Source: DAOUJI01 sp965197415 (GTDB lineage Bacteria; Chloroflexota; Dehalococcoidia; Lucifugimonadales; JAGWBF01). From it: 64,000 nucleotides of DNA. Position 1 is the first letter of the stretch. Each line of letters opens with the position of its first letter. Location of the stretch: positions 2,852,001 to 2,916,000 of the forward strand of contig OZ240207.1 of assembly GCA_965197415.1 (NCBI GenBank), written 5' to 3'. The notes beneath the pieces are model-generated. The model worked only from the letters and a program-made list of their open reading frames with translations. It made no database searches and was not told the DNA's origin. A program made the position numbers and the translations under genes. This document shows, piece by piece, positions 33,890 to 42,992 of this stretch.

Positions 33890-36574
33890 ATGTCCCTGTC
33901 CCCTCGAGAAACGGGAGAATTGCCACAAGCTCTTGCGGGAGTGCGTATTGTTGATTTCACTTGGGTGAGGGCAGGCCCATGGGCCACCCGCTGGCTGGGA
34001 GCTTTAGGCGCCGAGGTGATCAAGGTCGAGTGGCCGGACAGCGAGAGGGGCAGGGGCGAAGGAATAGGCACCCCCCCGGGAGTGGAGACCAGCCTGAACA
34101 CATCGGGGAACTTCAACGACACCAACTGTAACAAGTTGGGTGTAACTCTGAACCTACGCAGCCCAAAGGGCCTCGACCTGATAAAGCGTCTCATCTCCAT
34201 CTCGGACGTGGTCATCGAGAACTTCAGCGCCAGGGCATTGGGGAGTTGGGGATTGGGTTACGATGAGATGCTTACGCTGAAACCCGACATCGTCTATGTA
34301 TCCCAGGCAGGGTTTGGCCATACTGGACGTCATCGCCACTACACCACGTTCGGCCCTATCGCACAGGCCTTTTCGGGGCTGACCTACCAGTCTGGGCTGC
34401 CCGGAAAGCCTCCTGCAGGATGGGGCTGGTCCTACCTGGACGACACCGGCGGCATGTATATGGCCATGGCCACCATGACTGCCCTGTACCACCGCGACAT
34501 GACCGGCCAGGGGCAGCACGTGGACCTTTCTCAGATGATCGCTGGGATAACCCTGAACGGACCCGCGCTGCTGGACGCCACTGTGAACGGCAGACCATCT
34601 CGCCGCGAGGGGTATCCCCCGGGGAACCGCTCTGTTTGGCCGGGGATCGCCTTTGCGAACAACTACCGCGGCCGCACCGCCGCTCCCCACAACGCCTACC
34701 GCACCAAGGGGGACGGCTACAACGACTGGTGTGCCATCGCCTGTTTTTCCGACGAGGAATGGCAAAACCTGGTCCGTGCGATGGGCAGTCCTGCCTGGGC
34801 CACTGATGGCCGATTCACCAGCCTCGAAAGTCGACTCCAGCGCCAGGAGGAACTGGACCGGCACATTCAGGAATGGACCCTGACGCTGGAGAAGTACGAG
34901 TTGATGGAGCGCTGCCAGGCAGCCGGGGTGGGCGCTATGCCTGTCCAGAGCGTCGAAGACCGGGTGGAGCACGATCCCCAGCTTCGCCACAGGGAGATGT
35001 ACACGGAGCTGGACCATCCGGCGCTGGGACCTCGCAAGTTCCAGAACGCACCCTTCAAGCTCTCCGAGACCCCAGCGTTCCACTATCTGGCGAGCCCGTT
35101 GATCGGCCAGCACAACAGGGAGGTCTTCGAGGGTCTCCTGGAGCTGAGCCATGAAGAGTTGCTGGAAGGATACGAGGACGGCGCCTTTTGGCCCAAGACC
35201 AGGGAGCGCTACCCCTATATTGAGGAGATGCTGCAGGGAGGCCCGCTTCCCGCTGGAGAAGGGCGCAGGCTGTCTCGCCAAAATAGGGGATCAAGAGCGC
35301 CGGAGGGAACCGCGTCGGAGACTTCTGGGCACAACGCAAGCGGCCCTCTGTCGGGCCTCAGGGTACTGGAGCTGGCTGACGAGAAGGGAGAGTTCTGCGG
35401 CAAGCTGATGGCGGACCTGGGGGCTGACGTTATCAAAATCGAGCCTCCCGGCGGAGGCACCAGCCGGACCCTGGGACCTTTCCTCGATGACGTTCCTCAC
35501 AGAGAGCAAAGCATCTCCTTCTGGCACTACAACACCTCCAAGCGAGGCATCACCCTCAATCTGGAAACATCGGACGGGAGAAGCCTCTTCCGACGCCTCG
35601 CCTCCAACGCAGACGTTATCCTGGAGACTTCGAGACCGGGGCGCCTGCCATCCCTTGGACTGGGATATCAGGATCTGAAGGAACTGAACCCCCGGTTGAT
35701 CTTTTGCTCCCTGACTCCCTTCGGCCAGACGGGGCCATGGCGGGACTACGTCACCAGCGACCTGCTCCACCTGGCTGTCGGAGGCCAGATGGGGTGCTGC
35801 GGTTACGACGAGGAGGACCTGCCGGGCGCCCCTCCGATAGCTGGAGGTGGCGGGCAGGCCTGGCACATAGGATGCCACTATGCCAACATGGCCATCGTGG
35901 CAGCTCTGATGCATCGCAACGAATCGGGGCGAGGGCAGTACATTGATGCCTCCATTCATGACGCCTGCGCCCTCACCACCGAGTTCCACGTAGCCAACTA
36001 CATATACACCGGCGCGTTCCCCCTCCGGCAGACAGGACGTCACGCCTCTGCCACGCCCCGTCCCCAGTCTCAGTTCCTCTGTCAGGATGGCAGATATATG
36101 CACGCCTCCGTCGGCCAGCTTGGCCCTCGGCAAATAGGCGCGCTGGCTGAGTGGATGGACACCTATGGCCTGGCTGGAGATCTGCAAGACCCCAGCTACC
36201 AGGATGCCAAGGTAGTCCGGGAGAAGGTCTCCCACATCGGTGACCTCGTGGCGAGGTTTGCCGCCAACCTCACCGCAGAGGAGTTGGCCTACGGGGGCCA
36301 GGAGAGGGGTTTCGGTTGGGGATTGGTCCGGACTCCCGAAGACCTGCTAGAGGACGGCCACCTGGAGGACCGGGGCTTCTGGGTCGAGGTGGAGCATCCG
36401 GAGCTGGGGCGCAGCTTCAAGTATCCCGGGCCTGCAGGCATATACAACGGCTCTCCCTGGAGGATCCGCCGCCGGGCGCCACTGATCGGAGAAGACAACC
36501 AAGAGGTCTACTGCGGAGAGCTGGGGCTTCAGCCGGTGGAGCTGGCGCTCCTCGCGGAGTCCAAGGTCGTTTAG
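33890..36574 (+). CDS. tandem fusion of two family III CoA transferase domains
   Basis: An 894-residue protein with two CaiB/BaiF domains, about 15-430 and 470-890, joined by a polar linker. Each begins with the family pattern (GVRIVDFTWVRAGPWATRWLG; GLRVLELADEKGEFCGKLMADLG) followed by ADVIKVEWP / ADVIKIEPP. In the first half the catalytic Asp is Asp184 (YLDDTGG). At the aligned place in the second half the residue is Trp658 (QAWHIG), so the second half may be catalytically dead. The ATG at 33890 follows TAGGAGGT. A fused pair could mimic the usual interlocked dimer. Confidence 0.88.
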   Translation: MSLSPRETGELPQALAGVRIVDFTWVRAGPWATRWLGALGAEVIKVEWPDSERGRGEGIGTPPGVETSLNTSGNFNDTNCNKLGVTLNLRSPKGLDLIKRLISISDVVIENFSARALGSWGLGYDEMLTLKPDIVYVSQAGFGHTGRHRHYTTFGPIAQAFSGLTYQSGLPGKPPAGWGWSYLDDTGGMYMAMATMTALYHRDMTGQGQHVDLSQMIAGITLNGPALLDATVNGRPSRREGYPPGNRSVWPGIAFANNYRGRTAAPHNAYRTKGDGYNDWCAIACFSDEEWQNLVRAMGSPAWATDGRFTSLESRLQRQEELDRHIQEWTLTLEKYELMERCQAAGVGAMPVQSVEDRVEHDPQLRHREMYTELDHPALGPRKFQNAPFKLSETPAFHYLASPLIGQHNREVFEGLLELSHEELLEGYEDGAFWPKTRERYPYIEEMLQGGPLPAGEGRRLSRQNRGSRAPEGTASETSGHNASGPLSGLRVLELADEKGEFCGKLMADLGADVIKIEPPGGGTSRTLGPFLDDVPHREQSISFWHYNTSKRGITLNLETSDGRSLFRRLASNADVILETSRPGRLPSLGLGYQDLKELNPRLIFCSLTPFGQTGPWRDYVTSDLLHLAVGGQMGCCGYDEEDLPGAPPIAGGGGQAWHIGCHYANMAIVAALMHRNESGRGQYIDASIHDACALTTEFHVANYIYTGAFPLRQTGRHASATPRPQSQFLCQDGRYMHASVGQLGPRQIGALAEWMDTYGLAGDLQDPSYQDAKVVREKVSHIGDLVARFAANLTAEELAYGGQERGFGWGLVRTPEDLLEDGHLEDRGFWVEVEHPELGRSFKYPGPAGIYNGSPWRIRRRAPLIGEDNQEVYCGELGLQPVELALLAESKVV

Positions 36575-36578
36575 ACTT

Positions 36579-36760
36579 CTATTGGTTGCCGTTCCAGAGG
36601 TTGTCCAAGATACCCACTGGAGACAGTGAGAGCTGCTTCAATTTGACACCCACGGCCCTGTATATGGCGTTGGCCACATCAGCCGTGGGAGGCGCCAGCG
36701 TCACGTCTCCCATTCCTCGGGCTCCGAAGGGATGTCCGGGGTTCGCTGCCTCTACGGTCC
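36579..36760 (-). pseudogene. 3' remnant of a molybdenum hydroxylase large-subunit gene
   Basis: Conceptual translation of the minus strand matches the last about 58 residues of the xanthine dehydrogenase-like protein at 40613-42967: NPGHPFGARGMGDV and VANAIYRAVGV here against NPGHPFGVRGVGEV and VANAIHDAIGV there. The catalytic GE becomes GD. There is no start and the rest of the gene is missing; its place is taken by a thiolase gene on the same strand. Confidence 0.8.
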
Positions 36761-38095
36761 CTAGCCAGGGGTGGCGCTCCACACGGTGAAGTCGCCGTCC
36801 AAGGGCATGGGACCGCCGGAGATGGCGACCTCCGGCTTTACCCCCGTGACCTGTCGCGCACCCGCTCGTCCCTGCAACTGCTGAATGCAGTCCGTGTGCA
36901 TCCAGAAACGGCTGCGGCCGCTCCCGATGTTGCCGCCGCTGGGGGAAACGGGGTTCGGCCCTTCGATGCTGATGTCCGTCTGGTAGAAGTCCAACGCCTC
37001 TCCAAACTTGATGCCACGGTAGCCCAGGCCTTCAATGTGGAACTGGTGGAACAGGGAGAAGCCGTCATACATGTTCTCGAAGGAGAGATCGGCTGCGGTA
37101 ATCCCGGCGCCCTCATAGATCTTCCGGGCCGATCTGGCGGTTTCGGCTTCGACCTCGTCCAGTGTTGGAGTGAGGCTCCTGGGCTTGATCCGGCTCGACG
37201 CATGGTTCAGGATGTAGACGGGCTTCTGCTTCATGTCCTTGGCCCGTTCAGCGGTTGTGAAGAGGTAGGCGGCGCTCGCCATGACCGGTATGTCGTTATC
37301 GAAGAGGTTAGCCGGCTTGGCTATCCACCGGGCGGCCAGATAGTCCTCCTCCGTCAATTGTTCAGGCCGATGCTGGGCCCAATAGCCTTCCGGGAACAAC
37401 AGTCCGTTCCTTCTTGAATTCACCATAAAGGGAGCCATCATGTCGTGGGTCTTGCCATACTTTCGGCAGTACTCGGCAAACTGCAGGGCGGTGCCGAAGG
37501 ACGCCGGGGTACCCCAGAGACGGCTAACCCCGACAGTCCCGGGTACGTCGTCCCCAGCGTTGGCCCCTCCCTGGTAGTACCGGCCTTCCATGTTGTGCCA
37601 GCCCTTGAGCACCAGGCAGGTCTGCGCGAGACCAGCGCCTACAGCCTGGGCGCCTAGGACAACGGCTTGGGACATACAACCGTAGGGCGGCACCCGACAG
37701 TACATGGTGAATTTGACGTTCACCAACTCCGGCATGTTCTTCAACAGCCACTCGGCGCTCAGCTTGGCGATGCCGTCCAAGGGGTCGCTGGTGGTCTCAA
37801 AAGCGTTGATCACTTCCGTGGGTAAGGGTTGGCCTTCCGGCCAGTGAGCCCCGGTAGCGGTCCCAGGGTCAAGGATCAAACCGTCGACCTGGTCCGGCGA
37901 GACGCCTGCGTCCTCTATAGCTCTCCTGAGGGCCAGGATGCTGTTTGCGCCTACGCTGGTTTCGGGTTTCCAGTCCCAGCGCCGGGCAGTGGGAGAGTGC
38001 CCAACACCGACGGCCGCCACCTTCCCTCGGTGTTCCCATAACCCCGTACCCTCTTCTGTCCGGTACATCGAAATTGGAGCATGTTGAGTGGTCAT
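36761..38095 (-). CDS. thiolase-fold protein, DUF35-paired
   Basis: A 444-residue SCP-x/lipid-transfer type thiolase-like protein (VAAVGVGHSPTARR, ALRRAIEDAGVSPDQVDGLI, LSAEWLLKNMPEL, YGCMSQAVVLGAQAVG, LSFENMYDGFSLFHQFHIEGLG). The ATG at 38095 is chosen for the AAAGGA ribosome site. A DUF35 gene lies just upstream on the same strand; thiolase/DUF35 pairs form complexes in steroid side-chain and related acyl-CoA degradation. Confidence 0.86.
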   Translation of the reverse strand: MTTQHAPISMYRTEEGTGLWEHRGKVAAVGVGHSPTARRWDWKPETSVGANSILALRRAIEDAGVSPDQVDGLILDPGTATGAHWPEGQPLPTEVINAFETTSDPLDGIAKLSAEWLLKNMPELVNVKFTMYCRVPPYGCMSQAVVLGAQAVGAGLAQTCLVLKGWHNMEGRYYQGGANAGDDVPGTVGVSRLWGTPASFGTALQFAEYCRKYGKTHDMMAPFMVNSRRNGLLFPEGYWAQHRPEQLTEEDYLAARWIAKPANLFDNDIPVMASAAYLFTTAERAKDMKQKPVYILNHASSRIKPRSLTPTLDEVEAETARSARKIYEGAGITAADLSFENMYDGFSLFHQFHIEGLGYRGIKFGEALDFYQTDISIEGPNPVSPSGGNIGSGRSRFWMHTDCIQQLQGRAGARQVTGVKPEVAISGGPMPLDGDFTVWSATPG

Positions 38096-38140
38096 TGGTG
38101 ATTCCTTTCTGAGAGCCTTAGTCCACAAGGATGTGAGTGT

Positions 38141-38551
38141 CTAGCTAACTACCCGCCACTCGGGGACCTTTTGGCCGTTGGCTGTGGCCTCGAACAGGAC
38201 CTCCACACTGGCCCCCAACGGGACCTCGTCCACCGGAGTTCCGGGGAGGTGAGAATACATCTGGATGCTCGGGTCGTCGTCCAGCATAATTACCGCGACG
38301 TTGAAGGGTTGGTCGTCCTGAAGCAGTCTGATGGGGCAGTCGTAGACCACTCCGTAGTTGTATATCTTGCCGCGGCCGCTCATCTGCTTCCACTCCAGAT
38401 TGTCCCCTGAGCCGCACTGGTCGCACGCCGGGACCGGGGGGTGCTGAAGCCTGTCGCAGGCTTTACAGTTCTGGATCACCAACCGCCCCTCGTTGGCGGC
38501 GTCCCAGAAGGGTTTGGTCAGCTCATCGGGCGCCACACCCTGCTTTACCAT
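38141..38551 (-). CDS. DUF35 Zn-ribbon/OB-fold protein
   Basis: A 136-residue protein with an N-terminal helix (FWDAANEGRLVIQ), a rubredoxin-like zinc ribbon (Cys29, Cys32, Cys43, Cys46) and a C-terminal OB fold (GRGKIYNYGVVY, VAVIMLDDDP, GASVEVLFE). DUF35 proteins bind acyl-CoA and partner SCP-x-like thiolases. Its 3' neighbour is exactly such a thiolase, 45 bp away. GGAGAG precedes the ATG. Confidence 0.9.
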   Translation of the reverse strand: MVKQGVAPDELTKPFWDAANEGRLVIQNCKACDRLQHPPVPACDQCGSGDNLEWKQMSGRGKIYNYGVVYDCPIRLLQDDQPFNVAVIMLDDDPSIQMYSHLPGTPVDEVPLGASVEVLFEATANGQKVPEWRVVS

Positions 38552-38937
38552 ATCTCATCTCTCCTATTGTTAGTTTCCAGCGACTCGACAACGACGAGCT
38601 TTACCAGGTCAACAATACAGTCCGTCTTAACCGAGTCCTAGCTTACACGATTCCTCTGGCGCTCGAAACGCCACAGCAATCGACGGAACGAATCACGGGG
38701 AACTCGCCCGGCGACTTGGTTTGCCATGAGCTTTTAATATACTACATCCTGTTTCCAGCGAGGTAGAGCGTCATCGATCTACTAGGCAGGCGCTCTGGCT
38801 CGCCACGAATTAGCGCCTAACCCAAGATACATGGCATCTCCATGGGCGGTACAGTCTCGTTCCTTCGGCACACGATGCCGGCGGGCCGTTCGGTGCACTA
38901 GAGAACCGGCGCCCGATCCTCAGCAGGTTCCTACGGC
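38552..38937. other. gene-free stretch
   Basis: Divergent region between the DUF35 gene and the duplicated SDR block. I see no convincing gene or RNA. It must hold the DUF35 promoter, but no clear box pair stands out. Confidence 0.4.
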
Positions 38938-39228
38938 GTTGCGGTTTGACACCCATCCCATGCCCAAGTATTCTCTGCTTAACGGTGTGCGGGCGGCGCC
39001 CGGTGCGCAATATGTCCAAGGCGGGGTTTCATGGGACGTCTCGACGGCAAAACGGCCATCATATCCGGTGGAGCCAGGGGGCAGGGAGCTGAAGAGGCCC
39101 GCCTTTTCGCGTCCGAGGGCGCCAGTGTAGTCATCGGAGACATCAGAGATGAACTGGGCGTCCAAGTGGAGGCGGAAATCCGAGAGCTTGGCGGGGCCGC
39201 AGACTACGTGCACCTTGACGTGACCCAG
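38938..39228 (+). repeat. direct repeat block shared with 33517-33807
   Basis: The intact partner of the truncated SDR block: promoter TTGACA (38946-38951), 17-bp spacer, TATTCT (38969-38974), a leader of about 50 nt and the first 66 codons of the SDR gene. The conservation of promoter spacing in both copies supports the promoter call. Confidence 0.85.
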
Positions 39229-39789
39229 GAGGACGATTGGCGCAGGGCTGTGGAGTTTGCCGAGTCAAAGTACGGTGGGCTGAACGTTCTGGTAAACAAT
39301 GCTGGCATCGTGACCTGGTCCGCCATCGATGAAATGCCCGTTGAGGAATGGGACCTGGTTATGGCCGTCAACATGCGCGGCGTGTTTCTGGGCACCAAGC
39401 ACTCCATACCGGCCATGATAAGAGCTGGAGGAGGCTCCATAATCAACATCTCCTCTGGGGCGGGCATTGCCCCGGCCTCTCCTTCGTCCTCCGCCTACGC
39501 CGCCAGCAAGGGCGGGGTGCGGCTTTTCACCAAGGCAACGGCTATCCAACACGCCAAGGACAACATTCGCTGCAACTCCGTCCACCCCGGCCCCATAGAC
39601 ACACCCATGGTACAAGAGACCCGCATGGCCAGGCCCGATGAGATGGCGGCCCGCATGGACCGGGTGCCCTTGGGTCGCATGGGCGAGTCCTCGGAGATAG
39701 CTTATGGAGTCCTTTTCCTTGCCTCCGACGAGTCGTCCTACATGACCGGCTCTGAAGTCGTCATCGACGGCGGCCGGACAGCCATGTAG
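39031..39789 (+). CDS. short-chain dehydrogenase/reductase
   Basis: A 252-residue classical SDR. The cofactor loop is SGGARGQG (12-19), followed by the acidic Asp of VVIGDIRD, which favours NAD(H). NNAG is present, as are the catalytic Ser (INISSGAG) and YxxxK in SAYAASKGG. The C-terminus has the usual SYMTGSEVVIDGGRT. It starts a plus-strand run: SDR, tandem barrel protein, molybdenum hydroxylase, MDR. Confidence 0.93.
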   Translation: MGRLDGKTAIISGGARGQGAEEARLFASEGASVVIGDIRDELGVQVEAEIRELGGAADYVHLDVTQEDDWRRAVEFAESKYGGLNVLVNNAGIVTWSAIDEMPVEEWDLVMAVNMRGVFLGTKHSIPAMIRAGGGSIINISSGAGIAPASPSSSAYAASKGGVRLFTKATAIQHAKDNIRCNSVHPGPIDTPMVQETRMARPDEMAARMDRVPLGRMGESSEIAYGVLFLASDESSYMTGSEVVIDGGRTAM

Positions 39790-39833
39790 GTCGAGTTAGC
39801 GCTAGAGTCAACTCCAGAAACAGGAGGACACCA

Positions 39834-40511
39834 ATGACCAGACGAAAGGGATCAGTCATATCGGTGGTTTTCGCCGACGTTGACCCGGAAATGGACGATG
39901 AATGGAACCGGTGGTACAACGAGGAGCACATACCCGACCTGCTTAAGATGCCCGGATACCTGGACGCCGCCCGGTATGAAGCTGTAAGAGGCTCACCCAG
40001 GTATCTGGCCATCTATGAACATGAGGATTTCGGCGTGTTCTCCACGCAGGAGCGAAACGCCTACCGCGACAATCCTCCGGAGTGGACCCGGAGCATCCAG
40101 GAGCGAGGGGGAGCGCGTCTCACCATCCGCAACGTCTACACCCGAATCTACCCTGAAACAGAAGAGCCGGAAGCACTGGGCCGACCCATGCCTGCGGCGG
40201 TCCAGGTGGGGCGTATGGAAGTTCCCGCGGAAATCGAGGAAAAGTACAACCACTACTACGACAACATACGTCTGCCCCAGAACACCGCCCTTCCCGGCTG
40301 CCTGTACGCCAGGCGGTTCCATTGCATAGAGGGGGGTGGGCCCAAGTATCTGACCCTCTACGAGTTCGAGCACGAGAACGTCTCGCAGACCATAGCATGG
40401 AACGAGTGGCGTAAGACTGACACCATGAACGACTACATTGGGGGCGACTACGACCACGCTCCCGGCTCGCCGGGCGTGTACCGCCGTATCTTCCCTCAGC
40501 GATCTTTTTAA
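39834..40511 (+). CDS. tandem dimeric alpha/beta-barrel protein (DUF4286/EthD-like)
   Basis: A 225-residue protein made of two related halves. Residues 1-105 contain EWNRWYNEEHIPDLLKMPGYLDAARYE and residues 120-225 contain IEEKYNHYYDNIRLPQNTALPGCLYARRF, each ending in YLAIYE or YLTLYE. This is the ferredoxin-like dimeric barrel pattern of DUF4286/EthD-type proteins, here as an internal duplication. These proteins often sit in catabolic clusters. The activity is unknown. Confidence 0.72.
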   Translation: MTRRKGSVISVVFADVDPEMDDEWNRWYNEEHIPDLLKMPGYLDAARYEAVRGSPRYLAIYEHEDFGVFSTQERNAYRDNPPEWTRSIQERGGARLTIRNVYTRIYPETEEPEALGRPMPAAVQVGRMEVPAEIEEKYNHYYDNIRLPQNTALPGCLYARRFHCIEGGGPKYLTLYEFEHENVSQTIAWNEWRKTDTMNDYIGGDYDHAPGSPGVYRRIFPQRSF

Positions 40512-40587
40512 CCCTCACCCCAACCCTCTCCCAGCGGGAGAGGGGGTATGTTCCTTCCCCCAACGGGAAACGCTAGGATGGGGGGCG
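40512..40587. repeat. palindromic repeat copy
   Basis: Begins immediately after the stop codon: CCCTCACCCCAACCCTCTCCC AGC GGGAGAGGGGG, then CCTTCCCCCAACGGGAAACG...GGATGGGGGG, as in the composite element at 27398-27532. Confidence 0.8.
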
Positions 40588-40612
40588 GACGAATAATGAA
40601 AGGGGGGCGTTG

Positions 40613-42967
40613 ATGACCACGGGACAGATAATAAAAAGCCCTGAAGTTCCCGATTACAACGTAGTGGGCAGCAGGCCTGTGCGACACGACGGACCGGACA
40701 AGGTGACGGGCCGGGCGCGTTATGCCGCCGACACGTCCTTTGCCGACATTCCAGGCCCCGCGCTTCTGCATGCGAGGGCGCTTCGCAGTCCTCACGCCCA
40801 CGCGCGCATCAAGTCTATAGACGCCTCCAAAGCCCTGGCCCTTCCAGGGGTGAAGGCAGTGGTCACGGCTGCCGACATGCCGGAGGTCTCGGCGAAGCTG
40901 TCGGAAATAGAGGAAGGAGCCGCCGTCAACTACGGCTTCTACAGCCGCAACGTCATGGCTAGGGAGAAGGCGTTGTACAAAGGCCATACCGTGGCGGCGG
41001 TAGCGGCAACCAGCGCCCACGTCGCAGAAGAGGCGCTGGCCTTGATCGAGGTGGACTACGAGGTCTTGGAGCCGGTGTTCACCGCCGAGGAAGCCATGAA
41101 GGACGATGCACCCATACTTCATGAGCGGCTGGTGACAATGGCCGACGCAGCCTTCAGAGGCGGCGGCTACGCCGATGACGACGTGGAACGGCCCTCCAAC
41201 GTAGCCAACCATTTCGAGTTCAAGCTGGGCGAGCCTGAGCAGGGGTTTGCTGAGGCCGACGTGGTTGTGGAACGGGAGTACCACACCCGGCCAGTGCACC
41301 AGGGATACATCGAACCACACTCCGCCACCGCGTACTGGGGGACCGATGGGTTGGTGACGATATGGACCAGTTCCCAGGGCCACTTCGCCCTGAGAGACCA
41401 TACCTCCAGCATGCTTGAGTTGCCGGTGTCCCAGGTGAAAATCATCCCGATGGAAATCGGAGGCGGATTCGGAGGCAAGGGGCAGGGCGGCTGCTACCTG
41501 GAGCCGGTGGCTGCGGTCCTTTCCCGAAAGACGGGACACCCCGTGAAGTTGAGCATGACCAGGACGGACGTGTTTCTGGGCACCGGCCCGACGTCGGCAG
41601 GCCATATCAAAATCAAGATTGGCGCCAGGAACGACGGCAAGATGGTTGCCGCTGATGCACGTCTGGTCTTCGAGGCGGGCGCCTTCCCCGGGTCGCCAGT
41701 AGCGTCGGGAACGCGGACTATTTTCGGCCCTTACGACCTACAGAACGCCTACCTGGAAGCGATGGATGTGGTGGTGAACACTCAGAAGGTCGCCGCTTAC
41801 CGGGCGCCCGGCTCTCCCATAGCCTCCTTTGCAGCTGAGACAGTCATCGACGAGCTTTGCGAAAAGCTCGGCATGGACCCCATCGAGATGCGCTTGCTCA
41901 ACGCTTCCAAGGAGGGGACACGGCAGGTGGTCGGGCCGGTGTTCCAGCGCATCGGCAACGTGGAGGTCCTCCAAGCCGCCAGGGATCACGACCACAACAA
42001 GACGCCGGTTTCGCCGGACGGTCCCGACGGAAAGAAGCGTGGGCGCGGGGTAGCCAGCGGCGCATGGATGAACGGCACAGGGCCTGCCAGCGCTGTGGCC
42101 TCCGTGCACGCCGACGGCACCGTAAGCCTTCTTGAGGGCTCCCCCGACATCGGGGGCAGCAGGGCCGTTGCCGCCATGCACGTGGCCGAGGTCCTGGGCA
42201 TCGGCGCCGAGGACGTTAAGCCGGCCATCGGCGACACCGCGGCGATAGGCTATAGCAGCGGGGCTGGCGGTTCCGGTGTGACCTTCAAGACCGGCACCGC
42301 CGTCTACGAGGCGGCCCAGGACGTTAAACGCCAGATGATTGCCCGGGCGGCAACGATTTGGGACGCTGACCCTGAGGACATCGAGTACAGTGACCGGGGT
42401 TCGCTGTCCCACAAGTCCGACCCGGAACTGCGAATGACTTTCGCGGAGCTTGCGGCCAGGTTGAACGCCACTGGCGGCCCCATTGTTGGAAAGGCTGCCG
42501 TCAATCCGTCGCGGGTGGGGAACGCTTTCGCCGTTCACATGGTGGACGTGGAGGTGGACCCGGAGACGGGAAAGGTGGATATACTGCGCTACACCACCTT
42601 CCAGGATGCAGGAACGGCCATACACCCCTCCTATGTAGAGGGGCAGATGCAGGGCGGAGCCGTCCAAGGCATCGGCTGGGCTCTCAATGAAGAGTATTAC
42701 ATGAGTGGCGACGGTCAGATGCTGAACTCCAGCTTCCTGGACTACAGGATGCCCACTTCACTGGACCTGCCCATGATAGACACGGTGATAATCGAGGTGC
42801 CCAACCCTGGCCATCCCTTTGGCGTCAGGGGAGTGGGCGAAGTGTCGCTGGTGCCGCCTATGGCTGCCGTGGCCAACGCAATACACGACGCGATAGGCGT
42901 CAGAATGAACCGGCTTCCCATGAGCCCCGGGGCCATACTGGAAACCATGTGGGAACAAGAGGGCTAA
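40613..42967 (+). CDS. xanthine dehydrogenase-family molybdopterin subunit, orphan
   Basis: A 784-residue molybdenum hydroxylase large subunit (GSRPVRHDGPDKVTGRARYAAD, LLHARALRSPHAHARIKSID, EIGGGFGGKGQGG, AYRAPGSP, and the catalytic Glu in GVRGVGEVSLVPP near the C-terminus). Normal partners are a 2Fe-2S subunit and an FAD subunit; neither is in the window. The ATG at 40613 follows GGGGGG. It may hydroxylate an N-heterocycle or aldehyde with partners encoded elsewhere. Confidence 0.9.
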   Translation: MTTGQIIKSPEVPDYNVVGSRPVRHDGPDKVTGRARYAADTSFADIPGPALLHARALRSPHAHARIKSIDASKALALPGVKAVVTAADMPEVSAKLSEIEEGAAVNYGFYSRNVMAREKALYKGHTVAAVAATSAHVAEEALALIEVDYEVLEPVFTAEEAMKDDAPILHERLVTMADAAFRGGGYADDDVERPSNVANHFEFKLGEPEQGFAEADVVVEREYHTRPVHQGYIEPHSATAYWGTDGLVTIWTSSQGHFALRDHTSSMLELPVSQVKIIPMEIGGGFGGKGQGGCYLEPVAAVLSRKTGHPVKLSMTRTDVFLGTGPTSAGHIKIKIGARNDGKMVAADARLVFEAGAFPGSPVASGTRTIFGPYDLQNAYLEAMDVVVNTQKVAAYRAPGSPIASFAAETVIDELCEKLGMDPIEMRLLNASKEGTRQVVGPVFQRIGNVEVLQAARDHDHNKTPVSPDGPDGKKRGRGVASGAWMNGTGPASAVASVHADGTVSLLEGSPDIGGSRAVAAMHVAEVLGIGAEDVKPAIGDTAAIGYSSGAGGSGVTFKTGTAVYEAAQDVKRQMIARAATIWDADPEDIEYSDRGSLSHKSDPELRMTFAELAARLNATGGPIVGKAAVNPSRVGNAFAVHMVDVEVDPETGKVDILRYTTFQDAGTAIHPSYVEGQMQGGAVQGIGWALNEEYYMSGDGQMLNSSFLDYRMPTSLDLPMIDTVIIEVPNPGHPFGVRGVGEVSLVPPMAAVANAIHDAIGVRMNRLPMSPGAILETMWEQEG

Positions 42968-42992
42968 AAGTAGAACAATCTCAGGAGGAGAC

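Noticed and set aside
34154..35281. 375-codon minus-strand frame opposite the fused CoA transferase
   Set aside because: Antisense shadow; the plus strand encodes a complete family III domain here.
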